Assembly (NCBI RefSeq): GCF_000314855.2
Contig: NZ_KB233225.1
Coordinates: 321,453-356,517 of the forward strand
Source of the DNA: Providencia burhodogranariea DSM 19968
GTDB lineage: Bacteria > Pseudomonadota > Gammaproteobacteria > Enterobacterales > Enterobacteriaceae
Reading direction: 5' to 3'
Length of the DNA: 35,065 bases
Shown: positions 28,086-35,065 of the stretch, piece after piece
Position numbering within the stretch: the stretch's first letter is position 1
Layout: every line of letters begins with the position of its first letter
Position numbers and translations under genes: made by a program
Notes under the pieces: model-generated
Told to the model about the DNA's origin: nothing
Databases searched by the model: none
What the model saw: only the letters and a program-made list of their open reading frames with translations

Positions 28086-29279
28086 ATGCATAGTACTAAT
28101 GCACCATTAATGAGTCGAGGTATGAAGGCCGTACTTACCTCGCAATTTCTTTCTGCTTTCGCCGATAACGCATTATTGTTTGCCATCTTAGCGCAACTTA
28201 AAGCTGAATTTTATCCAGAATGGAGCCACCCCGTGCTCCAAATGGTCTTTGTGCTGACTTATATTATCTTGGCGCCTTTCGTTGGGCAGGTCGCTGATAG
28301 GTTCTCTAAAGGCCGTGTTATGCTGTTATCTAACCTGTTTAAATTTATTGGTGCGCTTGGTATCTGTTTAGGGCTCAATCCATTTATTTGTTACGGTTTA
28401 GTTGGGATCGGTGCTGCATCATATTCCCCTGCAAAATACGGTATTTTAGGTGAACTAACGGGGGGAGAGAATCTAGTCAAAGCAAACGGAGTGATGGAAG
28501 CTTCAACAATTGCTGCGATCCTCGTAGGTTCAGTAGTTGGTGGTATTTTATCTGATATTAATCTCATGTTGGCACTTGGAACTTGTGCTGTGCTCTATGC
28601 GCTTGCCGTTATCGCAAATTTTTATATACCACATTTAGTTGCTGCTCGACCAAGTAAAGGCTGGCATTTTAAAAAGTTATTTGTCGATTTTTGGAGTGCA
28701 TGTCGTTCGCTTTGGTCAAACCAAGAAAGTCGTTTTTCTTTAGTTGGTACCAGTATGTTCTGGGGGGCTGGCGTTACATTACGCTTTTTGCTGGTAGCAT
28801 GGGTACCTGTCGCTTTAGGCCTACAAGATAATGCAACACCAACTTATCTTAATGCTGCAGTTGCTATAGGCATCGTTGTAGGTGCCGGGTTGGCAGCTAA
28901 ATTCATTACATTAAAAACAGTCTCGCGCTGTATTCCTGCTGGTATTGTGATTGGTGTGATGGTAGTGCTACTTGCGTTACAAACAAGTTTGTTCCCATCT
29001 TATGTCATCCTTGCAATATTGGGTATTTTTGGTGGGCTATTTGTTGTACCTCTTAATGCGCTATTGCAAGAAAAAGGTAAAGAAACTGTAGGGGCAGGTA
29101 ATGCGATTGCAGTTCAAAACCTTGGTGAGAATAGTGCCATGTTAATTATGTTGGGTCTCTATTCGCTTGCTATGAAAGTTGGATTGTCTGTTATTAGTGT
29201 GGGTATTGGTTTTGGTACAGTATTTGCGGTAGCTATCGCTGGGCTGTGGATTTGGGATCGTGCTCGCAAACAACATTGA
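28086..29279 (+). CDS. lplT: Lysophospholipid transporter LplT
   Basis: Major-facilitator-type flippase of 397 residues, equal to the E. coli length, with about twelve hydrophobic segments. It moves lysophosphatidylethanolamine across the inner membrane to Aas. Recognisable segments are [20 protein letters not shown] (about 19-38), [53 protein letters not shown] and [20 protein letters not shown]. It lies 4 nt after aas, the usual pairing. The next gene, pncC, begins 20 nt after its stop and may be co-transcribed. Confidence 0.97.
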   Translation: MHSTNAPLMSRGMKAVLTSQFLSAFADNALLFAILAQLKAEFYPEWSHPVLQMVFVLTYIILAPFVGQVADRFSKGRVMLLSNLFKFIGALGICLGLNPFICYGLVGIGAASYSPAKYGILGELTGGENLVKANGVMEASTIAAILVGSVVGGILSDINLMLALGTCAVLYALAVIANFYIPHLVAARPSKGWHFKKLFVDFWSACRSLWSNQESRFSLVGTSMFWGAGVTLRFLLVAWVPVALGLQDNATPTYLNAAVAIGIVVGAGLAAKFITLKTVSRCIPAGIVIGVMVVLLALQTSLFPSYVILAILGIFGGLFVVPLNALLQEKGKETVGAGNAIAVQNLGENSAMLIMLGLYSLAMKVGLSVISVGIGFGTVFAVAIAGLWIWDRARKQH

Positions 29280-29298
29280 TGTGAAGGTAAACAATCAA

Positions 29299-29814
29299 AT
29301 GAAAGATGAACATCACCTCGAAACACTAAGTATGCAGCTTGGTCAACTCCTGAAGAAGCAAGGTAAAACGGTCACTTGTGCAGAGTCATGCACAGGTGGG
29401 TGGGTTGCAAAAGTACTCACGGATATTGCTGGAAGTTCAGATTACTTCCATAGAGGATTTGTCACTTACAGTAATGAAGCCAAGCATCAAATGATTGGTG
29501 TAACAGAAGAATCATTGCAAAAATTCGGTGCTGTTAGTGAGCAAGTTGTCTCTGAAATGGCGCTTGGGGCACTAAAAGAAGCTGATTCGGACCTTTCGAT
29601 ATCGGTTAGTGGTATTGCGGGGCCTAGTGGCGGTAGCGATGATAAACCTGTTGGAACCGTTTGGTTTGGTTTTGCTCAAAAAGCGCCAACGGGTATCAGC
29701 AATGTAACGACTAAACACTGTATATTCCAAGGCAATAGGCATTCTGTTCGTTTACAATCAACATGTTATGCTCTTGAGACACTTTTACAAATCATAAGTG
29801 AAAAATCCTCTTGA
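29299..29814 (+). CDS. pncC: Nicotinamide-nucleotide amidohydrolase PncC
   Basis: PncC (YgaD, CinA C-terminal domain) deamidates nicotinamide mononucleotide to nicotinate mononucleotide in pyridine-nucleotide recycling. From the ATG at 29299 the product has 171 residues; E. coli PncC has 165. AAGG lies about 11 nt upstream. An earlier in-frame ATG (29260) lies inside lplT. Family motifs are TCAESCTGGWVAKVLTDIAG (about 26-45), GFVTYSNEAKH and SGIAGPSGGSDDKPVGTVWF. Stand-alone CinA domains commonly lie upstream of recA, as here. Confidence 0.95.
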   Translation: MKDEHHLETLSMQLGQLLKKQGKTVTCAESCTGGWVAKVLTDIAGSSDYFHRGFVTYSNEAKHQMIGVTEESLQKFGAVSEQVVSEMALGALKEADSDLSISVSGIAGPSGGSDDKPVGTVWFGFAQKAPTGISNVTTKHCIFQGNRHSVRLQSTCYALETLLQIISEKSS

Positions 29815-29838
29815 TACTGTATGATTATACAGTATAAT
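29811..29838 (+). promoter_or_regulatory. recA promoter with embedded LexA box
   Basis: -35 TTGATA (29811-29816) and -10 TATAAT (29833-29838) are 16 nt apart. The near-perfect SOS box TACTGTATGATTATACAGTA occupies 29815-29834, covering the spacer. The arrangement is the same as in E. coli recA. Confidence 0.95.
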
Positions 29839-29908
29839 TGACGTCAACAAACCGAATTCAACCGTTCTATTCGCAGTGGGAAAGTCCATTGCACTAAAGG
29901 GAGTGAAC

Positions 29909-30976
29909 ATGGCTATCGATGAAAACAAACAAAAAGCACTAGCTGCAGCGTTAGGTCAAATTGAAAAGCAATTTGGTAAAGGTTCCATTATGCGTCTTGG
30001 TGAAGACCGCACGATGGACGTTGAAACTATTTCGACGGGTTCTTTATCCCTTGACGTTGCTTTAGGTGCTGGTGGCTTACCATTAGGGCGCATTGTTGAA
30101 ATCTACGGACCTGAATCCTCTGGTAAAACTACTCTAACATTGCAAGTTATTGCAGCAGCGCAACGCAGTGGTAAAACATGTGCATTTATCGATGCTGAAC
30201 ACGCCTTAGACCCTATCTATGCGAAAAAACTCGGTGTTGATATTGATAACTTGCTATGTTCTCAACCTGATACTGGTGAGCAAGCATTAGAAATTTGTGA
30301 TGCATTGACACGCTCAGGTGCAGTTGATGTCATTATCGTCGACTCTGTTGCTGCATTAACACCAAAAGCGGAGATTGAAGGCGAAATTGGTGACTCTCAC
30401 ATGGGCTTAGCTGCTCGTATGATGAGCCAAGCAATGCGTAAATTAGCCGGTAACTTGAAAACCTCTAATACTTTGCTTATCTTCATTAACCAAATTCGTA
30501 TGAAAATTGGAGTGATGTTTGGTAACCCTGAAACAACAACTGGTGGTAACGCACTGAAGTTTTATGCATCAGTTCGTTTAGATATCCGTCGTATCGGTGC
30601 TGTAAAAAACGGTGAAGAAATCGTTGGTAGCGAAACACGTGTTAAAGTTGTTAAAAACAAGATTGCTGCGCCATTTAAACAAGCTGAATTCCAAATTCTT
30701 TATGGTGAAGGTATTAACACTTATGGTGAGTTGATTGACTTAGGTGTTAAACATAAGCTGATTGAAAAAGCAGGTGCTTGGTATAGTTACAATGGTGATA
30801 AAATTGGTCAAGGTAAAGCAAACTCTACGACTTATTTAAAAGAGCATCCAGCTATTGCAGATGAAATTGATAAAAAATTGCGTGAAATGCTATTAACTCA
30901 CACAGGTGAATTCAAAAGCGCAGCAACTGATTTTATCAATGATTCAGATGAAGAAGAGACACCAGAAGAATTTTAA
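29909..30976 (+). CDS. recA: Recombinase RecA
   Basis: RecA forms ATP-dependent filaments on single-stranded DNA, drives strand exchange and stimulates LexA self-cleavage. The ATG at 29909 gives 355 residues starting [20 protein letters not shown], as in E. coli; an in-frame ATG at 29876 is in the leader. Walker A is GPESSGKT (67-74), Walker B is [10 protein letters not shown] (about 141-150), loop L1 follows as [10 protein letters not shown] and L2 is near [12 protein letters not shown]. The C-terminal tail is acidic ([12 protein letters not shown]). SOS regulation is evident from the promoter. The usual downstream gene recX is missing. Confidence 0.99.
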   Translation: MAIDENKQKALAAALGQIEKQFGKGSIMRLGEDRTMDVETISTGSLSLDVALGAGGLPLGRIVEIYGPESSGKTTLTLQVIAAAQRSGKTCAFIDAEHALDPIYAKKLGVDIDNLLCSQPDTGEQALEICDALTRSGAVDVIIVDSVAALTPKAEIEGEIGDSHMGLAARMMSQAMRKLAGNLKTSNTLLIFINQIRMKIGVMFGNPETTTGGNALKFYASVRLDIRRIGAVKNGEEIVGSETRVKVVKNKIAAPFKQAEFQILYGEGINTYGELIDLGVKHKLIEKAGAWYSYNGDKIGQGKANSTTYLKEHPAIADEIDKKLREMLLTHTGEFKSAATDFINDSDEEETPEEF

Positions 30977-31301
30977 TACTGACTTATTGATATCATAAAT
31001 AAGTAGATTAAAAATGCCGCTCTAAAATGAGTGGCATTTTTTTGTTTTTCTTTTGCGCTATAATAAAGCGAGATGTCGTTTTTCTATGGAAAAATAGCCA
31101 ACTGAAGGGTATAAACATACTTTCAGAAAATATTTAGACGCTTTACAATGAAAACCACGAATGGATGTATCTAAATTTTACTTCTACATAAAGAGACTTT
31201 ATCTTATCAGTCACTTTTTAATCGGAGAGTTGATTAGAGGTGATGCTACATTCCATCTCAACAATTCTTAATTCAGTTTCCAGCTTGAAATCGGGATAAA
31301 T
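30977..31301. other. recA-alaS intergenic region without recX
   Basis: 325 nt. It holds the recA terminator, then about 260 nt that must include the alaS promoter and leader. It is too short for recX (about 500 bp) and no recX-like frame is visible. Confidence 0.7.
31011..31043 (+). terminator. Terminator of recA
   Basis: AAAATGCCGCTC (31011-31022) pairs with GAGTGGCATTTT (31029-31040), with one wobble pair and the loop TAAAAT, followed by more T residues. Confidence 0.9.
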
Positions 31302-33929
31302 ATGAGTAAAAGCACCGCTGAGATCCGCCAAGCGTTTCTCGACTTTTTTCATACGAAAGGTCATCAGGTGGTAAGTAGCAGTTCGCTAGTACCAAACAAT
31401 GACCCGACATTATTGTTCACTAACGCAGGGATGAACCAGTTCAAAGATGTATTTCTTGGGCTGGATAAAAGAGCATATTCCCGAGCGACAACAGCACAGA
31501 GATGTGTGCGAGCAGGTGGTAAACATAACGATTTAGAGAACGTAGGCTACACAGCCCGTCACCACACTTTTTTTGAAATGCTAGGTAACTTTAGCTTTGG
31601 TGATTACTTTAAACATGATGCAATCAACTTTGCTTGGGAATTATTGACAGGTAAAGAATGGTTTAATTTACCAAAAGAAAAATTATGGGTCACAGTTTAT
31701 GCGACCGATGATGAAGCTTATGAAATTTGGAATAAAAATGTAGGCGTTCCAGCAGAACGAATTATCCGTATTGGTGACAATAAAGGCGCTGCTTACGCAT
31801 CTGACAACTTTTGGCAGATGGGAGATACAGGGCCATGTGGGCCATGTTCAGAAATTTTCTATGATCACGGTGATCACATATGGGGTGGCCCTCCGGGAAG
31901 CCCAGAGGAAGATGGCGACCGTTATATCGAGATATGGAATATCGTTTTCATGCAATTTAACCGTCAATCTGACGGTACCATGGAACCATTACCTAAGCCA
32001 TCTGTTGATACGGGAATGGGGCTTGAGCGCATTGCTGCCGTGTTACAGCATGTTAACTCTAACTATGATATCGATATCTTCCGTGATTTGATTGCAGCAG
32101 CTGCAAATGCAACAGGATCAAGTGATCTTTCAAACAAATCACTCCGCGTTATTGCTGACCATATTCGCTCTTGTGCATTCCTCATTAGTGATGGCGTGAT
32201 CCCATCAAATGAAGGTCGTGGATATGTATTGCGTCGTATTATTCGTCGTGCTGTACGCCATGGTTATATGCTTGGAGCAAAAGATACTTTCTTCTACAAA
32301 CTCGTTGCACCATTGGTAAAAGTAATGGGTAACGCGGCGGATGAGTTGAAACGTCAACAATCAAAAGTTGAAAAAGCCCTTAAAGCGGAAGAAGAGCAAT
32401 TTGCTCGTACGTTAGAGCGTGGACTTCAATTATTAGATGAAGAGCTTGCTTCACTCAAAGGTGATACTTTAGAAGGCGAAACCGCATTCCGTCTATATGA
32501 TACATATGGCTTCCCAATTGATTTAACGGCTGACGTTTGTCGTGAACGTAATATCAAAGTCGATGAAGAAGGTTTTGAGCGCGCAATGGAAGACCAGCGC
32601 CGCCGAGCAAGAGAATCAAGTGGTTTTGGTGCTGATTATAATTCATTAATTAAAATCGAAAAGCACAGTGAATTCTCTGGTTATACCTATAATGAACAAT
32701 TAGCCACTATCACTGCTATTTATAAAGATGGTCAGCCAGTTGATTCGCTTAATGCGGGTGATGAAGGTCTTGTGATCCTTGATAAAACCGCGTTTTATGC
32801 TGAATCAGGTGGTCAAGTAGGTGATACAGGAATTTTACACAATGATAGCGGTAGTTTTACCGTTACTGATACCCAGAAATATGGTCAAGCTATTGGTCAT
32901 ATTGGTAAAGTAGAGTCGGGTTCCCTGGTTATTAACCACCGTATTGATGCAAAAATTGATGTAAAAAGACGTGATGCTATTCGTTTGAATCACTCTGCTA
33001 CTCACTTATTGCACGCTGCATTACGTCAAGTTCTCGGTGAGCATGTAGCGCAAAAAGGCTCTTTAGTTAACGATAAATATCTACGTTTTGACTTTTCACA
33101 TTTTGAAGCAATGACTCCATCACAGTTACGTGAAGTCGAAGATATTGTAAATACTCAAATTCGTAAGAACACACCAATTGAAACGGAACTTATGGATTTA
33201 GAGGGTGCAAAAGCCAAAGGTGCAATGGCATTATTTGGTGAGAAGTACGAAGAGCGTGTACGTGTATTGAGCATGGGCGATTTTTCTATCGAGCTTTGTG
33301 GTGGTACCCATGCTAGCCGTACTGGTGATATCGGTTTATTTCGCATTCTTAGTGAATCAGGGACTGCGGCAGGCATTCGTCGTATTGAAGCAACGACAGG
33401 GGAGAATGCAATTGAAAACATTCATAACCAGTCAGAGCAATTAACGGCGATTGCTCACCTATTAAAAGGTGATATGAATAGCTTAGTTGAAAAAGTAAAA
33501 TCAGCTTTAGACAAATCTCGTCAATTAGAAAAAGAGATTTTGCAATTAAAAGATCAACAAGCATCGCAAGAAAGTGCTTCACTAAGCAGCCAAGCAAAAG
33601 ATATTAAAGGTGCTAAATTACTCGTTAGCCAGCTTAGCAACACTGAACCTAAGCTTTTGAGAACGATGGTCGATGACCTCAAAAATCAGCTGAAGTCCGC
33701 TATTATCGTGCTTTCAACAACGAGTGGTGATAAAGTCAGTGTAATTGTTGGTGTAACTAATGATTTGACTGCTAAAATTAAAGCTGGTGATTTAATATCT
33801 TATGTCGCACAGCAAGTCGGTGGTAAAGGCGGCGGTCGTCCAGACATGGCACAAGCTGGAGGTACAGACGTACATGCGTTACCAGCTGCTATGGCAAGTG
33901 TAGAAGAGTGGGTGAACTCACGGCTGTAA
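31302..33929 (+). CDS. alaS: Alanyl-tRNA synthetase
   Basis: AlaS charges tRNA-Ala with alanine and clears mischarged Ser and Gly. The 875 residues match E. coli (876). The N-terminal class II core has [15 protein letters not shown] (about 28-42) and [18 protein letters not shown] (about 88-105). GMGLERIAA near 239 is class II motif 3. The editing domain shows [13 protein letters not shown] near 566 (HxxxH) and CGGTHASR near 666 for zinc. The C-Ala domain ends in [15 protein letters not shown], followed by a coiled-coil-linked tail. The start [16 protein letters not shown] is the family start. A hairpin terminator follows. Confidence 0.98.
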   Translation: MSKSTAEIRQAFLDFFHTKGHQVVSSSSLVPNNDPTLLFTNAGMNQFKDVFLGLDKRAYSRATTAQRCVRAGGKHNDLENVGYTARHHTFFEMLGNFSFGDYFKHDAINFAWELLTGKEWFNLPKEKLWVTVYATDDEAYEIWNKNVGVPAERIIRIGDNKGAAYASDNFWQMGDTGPCGPCSEIFYDHGDHIWGGPPGSPEEDGDRYIEIWNIVFMQFNRQSDGTMEPLPKPSVDTGMGLERIAAVLQHVNSNYDIDIFRDLIAAAANATGSSDLSNKSLRVIADHIRSCAFLISDGVIPSNEGRGYVLRRIIRRAVRHGYMLGAKDTFFYKLVAPLVKVMGNAADELKRQQSKVEKALKAEEEQFARTLERGLQLLDEELASLKGDTLEGETAFRLYDTYGFPIDLTADVCRERNIKVDEEGFERAMEDQRRRARESSGFGADYNSLIKIEKHSEFSGYTYNEQLATITAIYKDGQPVDSLNAGDEGLVILDKTAFYAESGGQVGDTGILHNDSGSFTVTDTQKYGQAIGHIGKVESGSLVINHRIDAKIDVKRRDAIRLNHSATHLLHAALRQVLGEHVAQKGSLVNDKYLRFDFSHFEAMTPSQLREVEDIVNTQIRKNTPIETELMDLEGAKAKGAMALFGEKYEERVRVLSMGDFSIELCGGTHASRTGDIGLFRILSESGTAAGIRRIEATTGENAIENIHNQSEQLTAIAHLLKGDMNSLVEKVKSALDKSRQLEKEILQLKDQQASQESASLSSQAKDIKGAKLLVSQLSNTEPKLLRTMVDDLKNQLKSAIIVLSTTSGDKVSVIVGVTNDLTAKIKAGDLISYVAQQVGGKGGGRPDMAQAGGTDVHALPAAMASVEEWVNSRL

Positions 33930-33940
33930 GCACTTTTAGA

Positions 33941-33970
33941 AGTTGCCTCATGCACCGTGAGGCAACTTTG
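33941..33970 (+). terminator. Terminator of alaS
   Basis: AGTTGCCTCA (33941-33950) and TGAGGCAACT (33958-33967) form a perfect 10 bp stem with the loop TGCACCG, followed by TTG. It starts 12 nt after the stop. The short T run suggests incomplete termination, so some read-through into csrA is possible. Confidence 0.75.
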
Positions 33971-34098
33971 TCTGTTGCAACATTGTTAATGTGTTATGGG
34001 TAGTGTTATATTTTGTTTGTATATAATTAAAATGATTGCCTCGATGGCATCAATGCTTTAGGTGTATATCATTGCTTTACGTTTTCACGGTGTGTGAT

Positions 34099-34151
34099 GG
34101 ACAATAGCGGGGGGAAACCTAGAGACCCGACTCTTTTAATATTTCAAGGAG
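34099..34151 (+). promoter_or_regulatory. csrA leader with GGA motifs and Shine-Dalgarno
   Basis: AAGGAG (34146-34151) lies 6 nt before the csrA ATG. GGA triplets occur at 34099-34101, 34113-34115 and in the Shine-Dalgarno itself (34148-34150). CsrA binds GGA in leaders, so autogenous repression as in E. coli is plausible. The individual sites are not proven. Confidence 0.4.
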
Positions 34152-34157
34152 CAAAGA

Positions 34158-34343
34158 ATGCTTATTCTGACTCGTCGAGTTGGTGAAACACTCATGATAG
34201 GCGATGAGGTAACAGTTACTGTACTGGGAGTAAAAGGCAATCAAGTTCGTATTGGTGTCAATGCCCCAAAAGAAGTTTCTGTTCACCGTGAAGAAATTTA
34301 TCAACGGATCCAGGCTGAAAAGACTCAACCAGATAATCAATAA
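34158..34343 (+). CDS. csrA: Carbon storage regulator CsrA
   Basis: CsrA is a dimeric RNA-binding regulator that blocks or stabilises mRNAs through GGA motifs, controlling carbon storage, motility and biofilm. The product has 61 residues and is nearly the same as E. coli Csr[21 protein letters not shown] at the start, with the RNA-contact residues Leu4 and Arg6-7, and [14 protein letters not shown] with Arg44 near the end. Only the last few residues differ. alaS precedes and serine and arginine tRNAs follow, the E. coli order. Confidence 0.98.
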   Translation: MLILTRRVGETLMIGDEVTVTVLGVKGNQVRIGVNAPKEVSVHREEIYQRIQAEKTQPDNQ

Positions 34344-34351
34344 TAATGAAT

Positions 34352-34392
34352 AAGCGTCCAGTTCTTGACCCACACAGCAAAGATGGACGCTT
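34352..34392 (+). terminator. Probable terminator of csrA
   Basis: AAGCGTCCA (34352-34360) pairs with TGGACGCTT (34384-34392), a perfect 9 bp stem with a 23 nt loop, followed by GTCTTTC. The long loop and imperfect T run lower certainty. Confidence 0.6.
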
Positions 34393-34707
34393 GTCTTTCA
34401 TTTTCTAGCCCTTTCTTCTTATTCAAATTAATAACCTGCATAATGCCATTTTGCTCAAGCAGAATGCTGTTCTATTTTATTCTTCTTTTTTTGCTCATCT
34501 ATTTTTACTTCTAACACGAAAGTTTTAGGCTGAATTTATTATTTATATTTCTTTTATCTCTTATTTCCTTGGAACAAAAATCGTTATTACCATTCAAAGA
34601 ATTGTGAAATTTATGGATGATGGATGCAAATTTCGATGCTAAACTAATCATCTTGCTTGTGAAGTGTTCAAACAGTCATTGAAAACTAAAAAGTTTGGAA
34701 AAAATGT

Positions 34708-34735
34708 TTGACTTCTAAAGCTAGGAAAGTAATAT
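34708..34735 (+). promoter_or_regulatory. Promoter of the tRNA operon
   Basis: TTGACT (34708-34713), 16 nt spacer, TAATAT (34730-34735), then GTGCGCC. The GC-rich discriminator is typical of stable-RNA promoters under stringent (ppGpp) control. The start of transcription should be near 34742, about 45 nt before the first tRNA. Confidence 0.75.
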
Positions 34736-34788
34736 GTGCGCCACACAGAGACGAGATGTTGAAAAACAAATCGTGTGTAACTAAAAAC

Positions 34789-34881
34789 GGTGAGGTGGCC
34801 GAGAGGCTGAAGGCGCTCCCCTGCTAAGGGAGTATGCGGTCAAAAGCTGCATCGAGGGTTCGAATCCCTCCCTCACCGCCA
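34789..34881 (+). tRNA. serV: tRNA-Ser (GCT)
   Basis: 93 nt class II tRNA. The acceptor stem GGTGAGG (34789-34795) pairs with CCTCACC (34871-34877), followed by G and an encoded CCA. The anticodon loop CTGCTAA gives GCT, reading AGC/AGU. The long variable arm is typical of tRNA-Ser. The position after csrA equals serV of E. coli. Confidence 0.97.
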
Positions 34882-34892
34882 TTTTAGATTAT

Positions 34893-34969
34893 GCATCCGT
34901 AGCTCAGCTGGATAGAGTACTCGGCTACGAACCGAGCGGTCGGAGGTTCGAATCCTCCCGGATGCACCA
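34893..34969 (+). tRNA. argV: tRNA-Arg (ACG)
   Basis: 77 nt tRNA. The acceptor stem GCATCCG (34893-34899) pairs with CGGATGC, followed by A and an encoded CCA ending at 34969. The anticodon loop CTACGAA gives ACG, whose first base is normally edited to inosine. It lies 11 nt after the tRNA-Ser. E. coli has several argV-type copies here; only one is seen before the terminator. Confidence 0.97.
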
Positions 34970-34974
34970 TATTT

Positions 34975-35007
34975 AACCCTATGAATATGTTTGATAGGGT
35001 TTTGTTT
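34975..35007 (+). terminator. Terminator of the tRNA operon
   Basis: AACCCTAT (34975-34982) and ATAGGGTT (34994-35001) form an 8 bp stem with an 11 nt loop, followed by TTGTTTTG. It ends the transcript after one Ser and one Arg tRNA. Confidence 0.8.
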
Positions 35008-35065
35008 TGATTTTAGCAGTCAAAACACAGTAAGAACTGAGAAGTTGAATTTGATATTGTAATGC

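Larger units (their letters stand above)
34344..34788. other. csrA-tRNA intergenic region
   Basis: 445 nt, strongly AT-rich. It contains the csrA terminator (34352-34392) and the tRNA promoter (34708-34735). No open frame or further RNA gene was recognised between 34400 and 34700. Confidence 0.6.

Noticed and set aside
34119-34373. Minus-strand frame opposite csrA
   Set aside because: It is a shadow of the highly conserved csrA gene.
34789-35065. tRNA genes as an integration site for a mobile element
   Set aside because: Both tRNA 3' ends are intact and followed by a terminator. No integrase or direct repeat of a tRNA end is visible before the window stops.
1-35065. CRISPR arrays, insertion sequences, prophage or toxin-antitoxin genes
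   Set aside because: No regularly spaced repeats, transposase, phage or paired toxin-antitoxin frames were found. The E. coli toxin-antitoxin genes near yafK and dinB are absent.

Overview
The window is a 35 kb chromosomal segment of an AT-rich gammaproteobacterium. Gene content, near-full-length identity of protein layout to Escherichia coli orthologues, ERIC-type repeats, a Na+-NQR operon and the gene order all point to the Enterobacterales, most likely Morganellaceae (Providencia- or Proteus-like). The genus is an inference; the proteins alone do not prove it. Apart from one accessory locus the region is conserved core genome.

Layout. 1-236: truncated ERIC repeat and two tandem hairpin terminators. 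237-2714 (-): fadE, with a FadR-type operator and a candidate promoter upstream. 3066-5424: gmhA, the glutamine amidotransferase yafJ, and the convergent L,D-transpeptidase-fold gene dpaA/yafK. 5839-13020: a complete Na+-translocating NADH:quinone reductase module, nqrABCDEF-apbE-nqrM, encoding six subunits plus the flavin-attachment and iron-delivery maturation factors. 13095-16946 (-): an accessory iron-regulated locus with a TonB-dependent receptor, a FecI-like ECF sigma factor and a periplasmic GDPD-fold protein. 17147-20671: dinB with a LexA box, pepD (-), gpt. 20857-25055: frsA, crl, proBA. 25327-29814: aroL, aas-lplT, pncC. 29909-34343: recA with an SOS box inside its promoter, alaS, csrA. 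34789-34969: tRNA-Ser(GCT) and tRNA-Arg(ACG) behind a strong promoter with a GC-rich discriminator.

How the genes work together. The nqr block is self-contained: NqrA-F form the sodium pump, ApbE attaches FMN to the SGAT threonines visible in NqrB and NqrC, and NqrM supports the NqrD/E iron site. aas and lplT form the lysophospholipid import and re-acylation pair. proB and proA are the first two proline-synthesis steps. recA and dinB carry LexA boxes.

The most interesting part is 13.1-17.0 kb. Two Fur-box-like sequences precede the receptor and the sigma gene. No FecR-type anti-sigma gene is present, and the receptor lacks room for an N-terminal signalling domain. The third gene keeps the GDPD fold signature but has replaced the Glu-x-Asp metal pair and the second catalytic His, so it looks like a periplasmic pseudo-phosphodiesterase with a new role linked to iron or haem uptake. 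Other notable points are the absence of recX between recA and alaS, a Shine-Dalgarno-overlapping hairpin before crl, and three ERIC-derived fragments in different states of decay.
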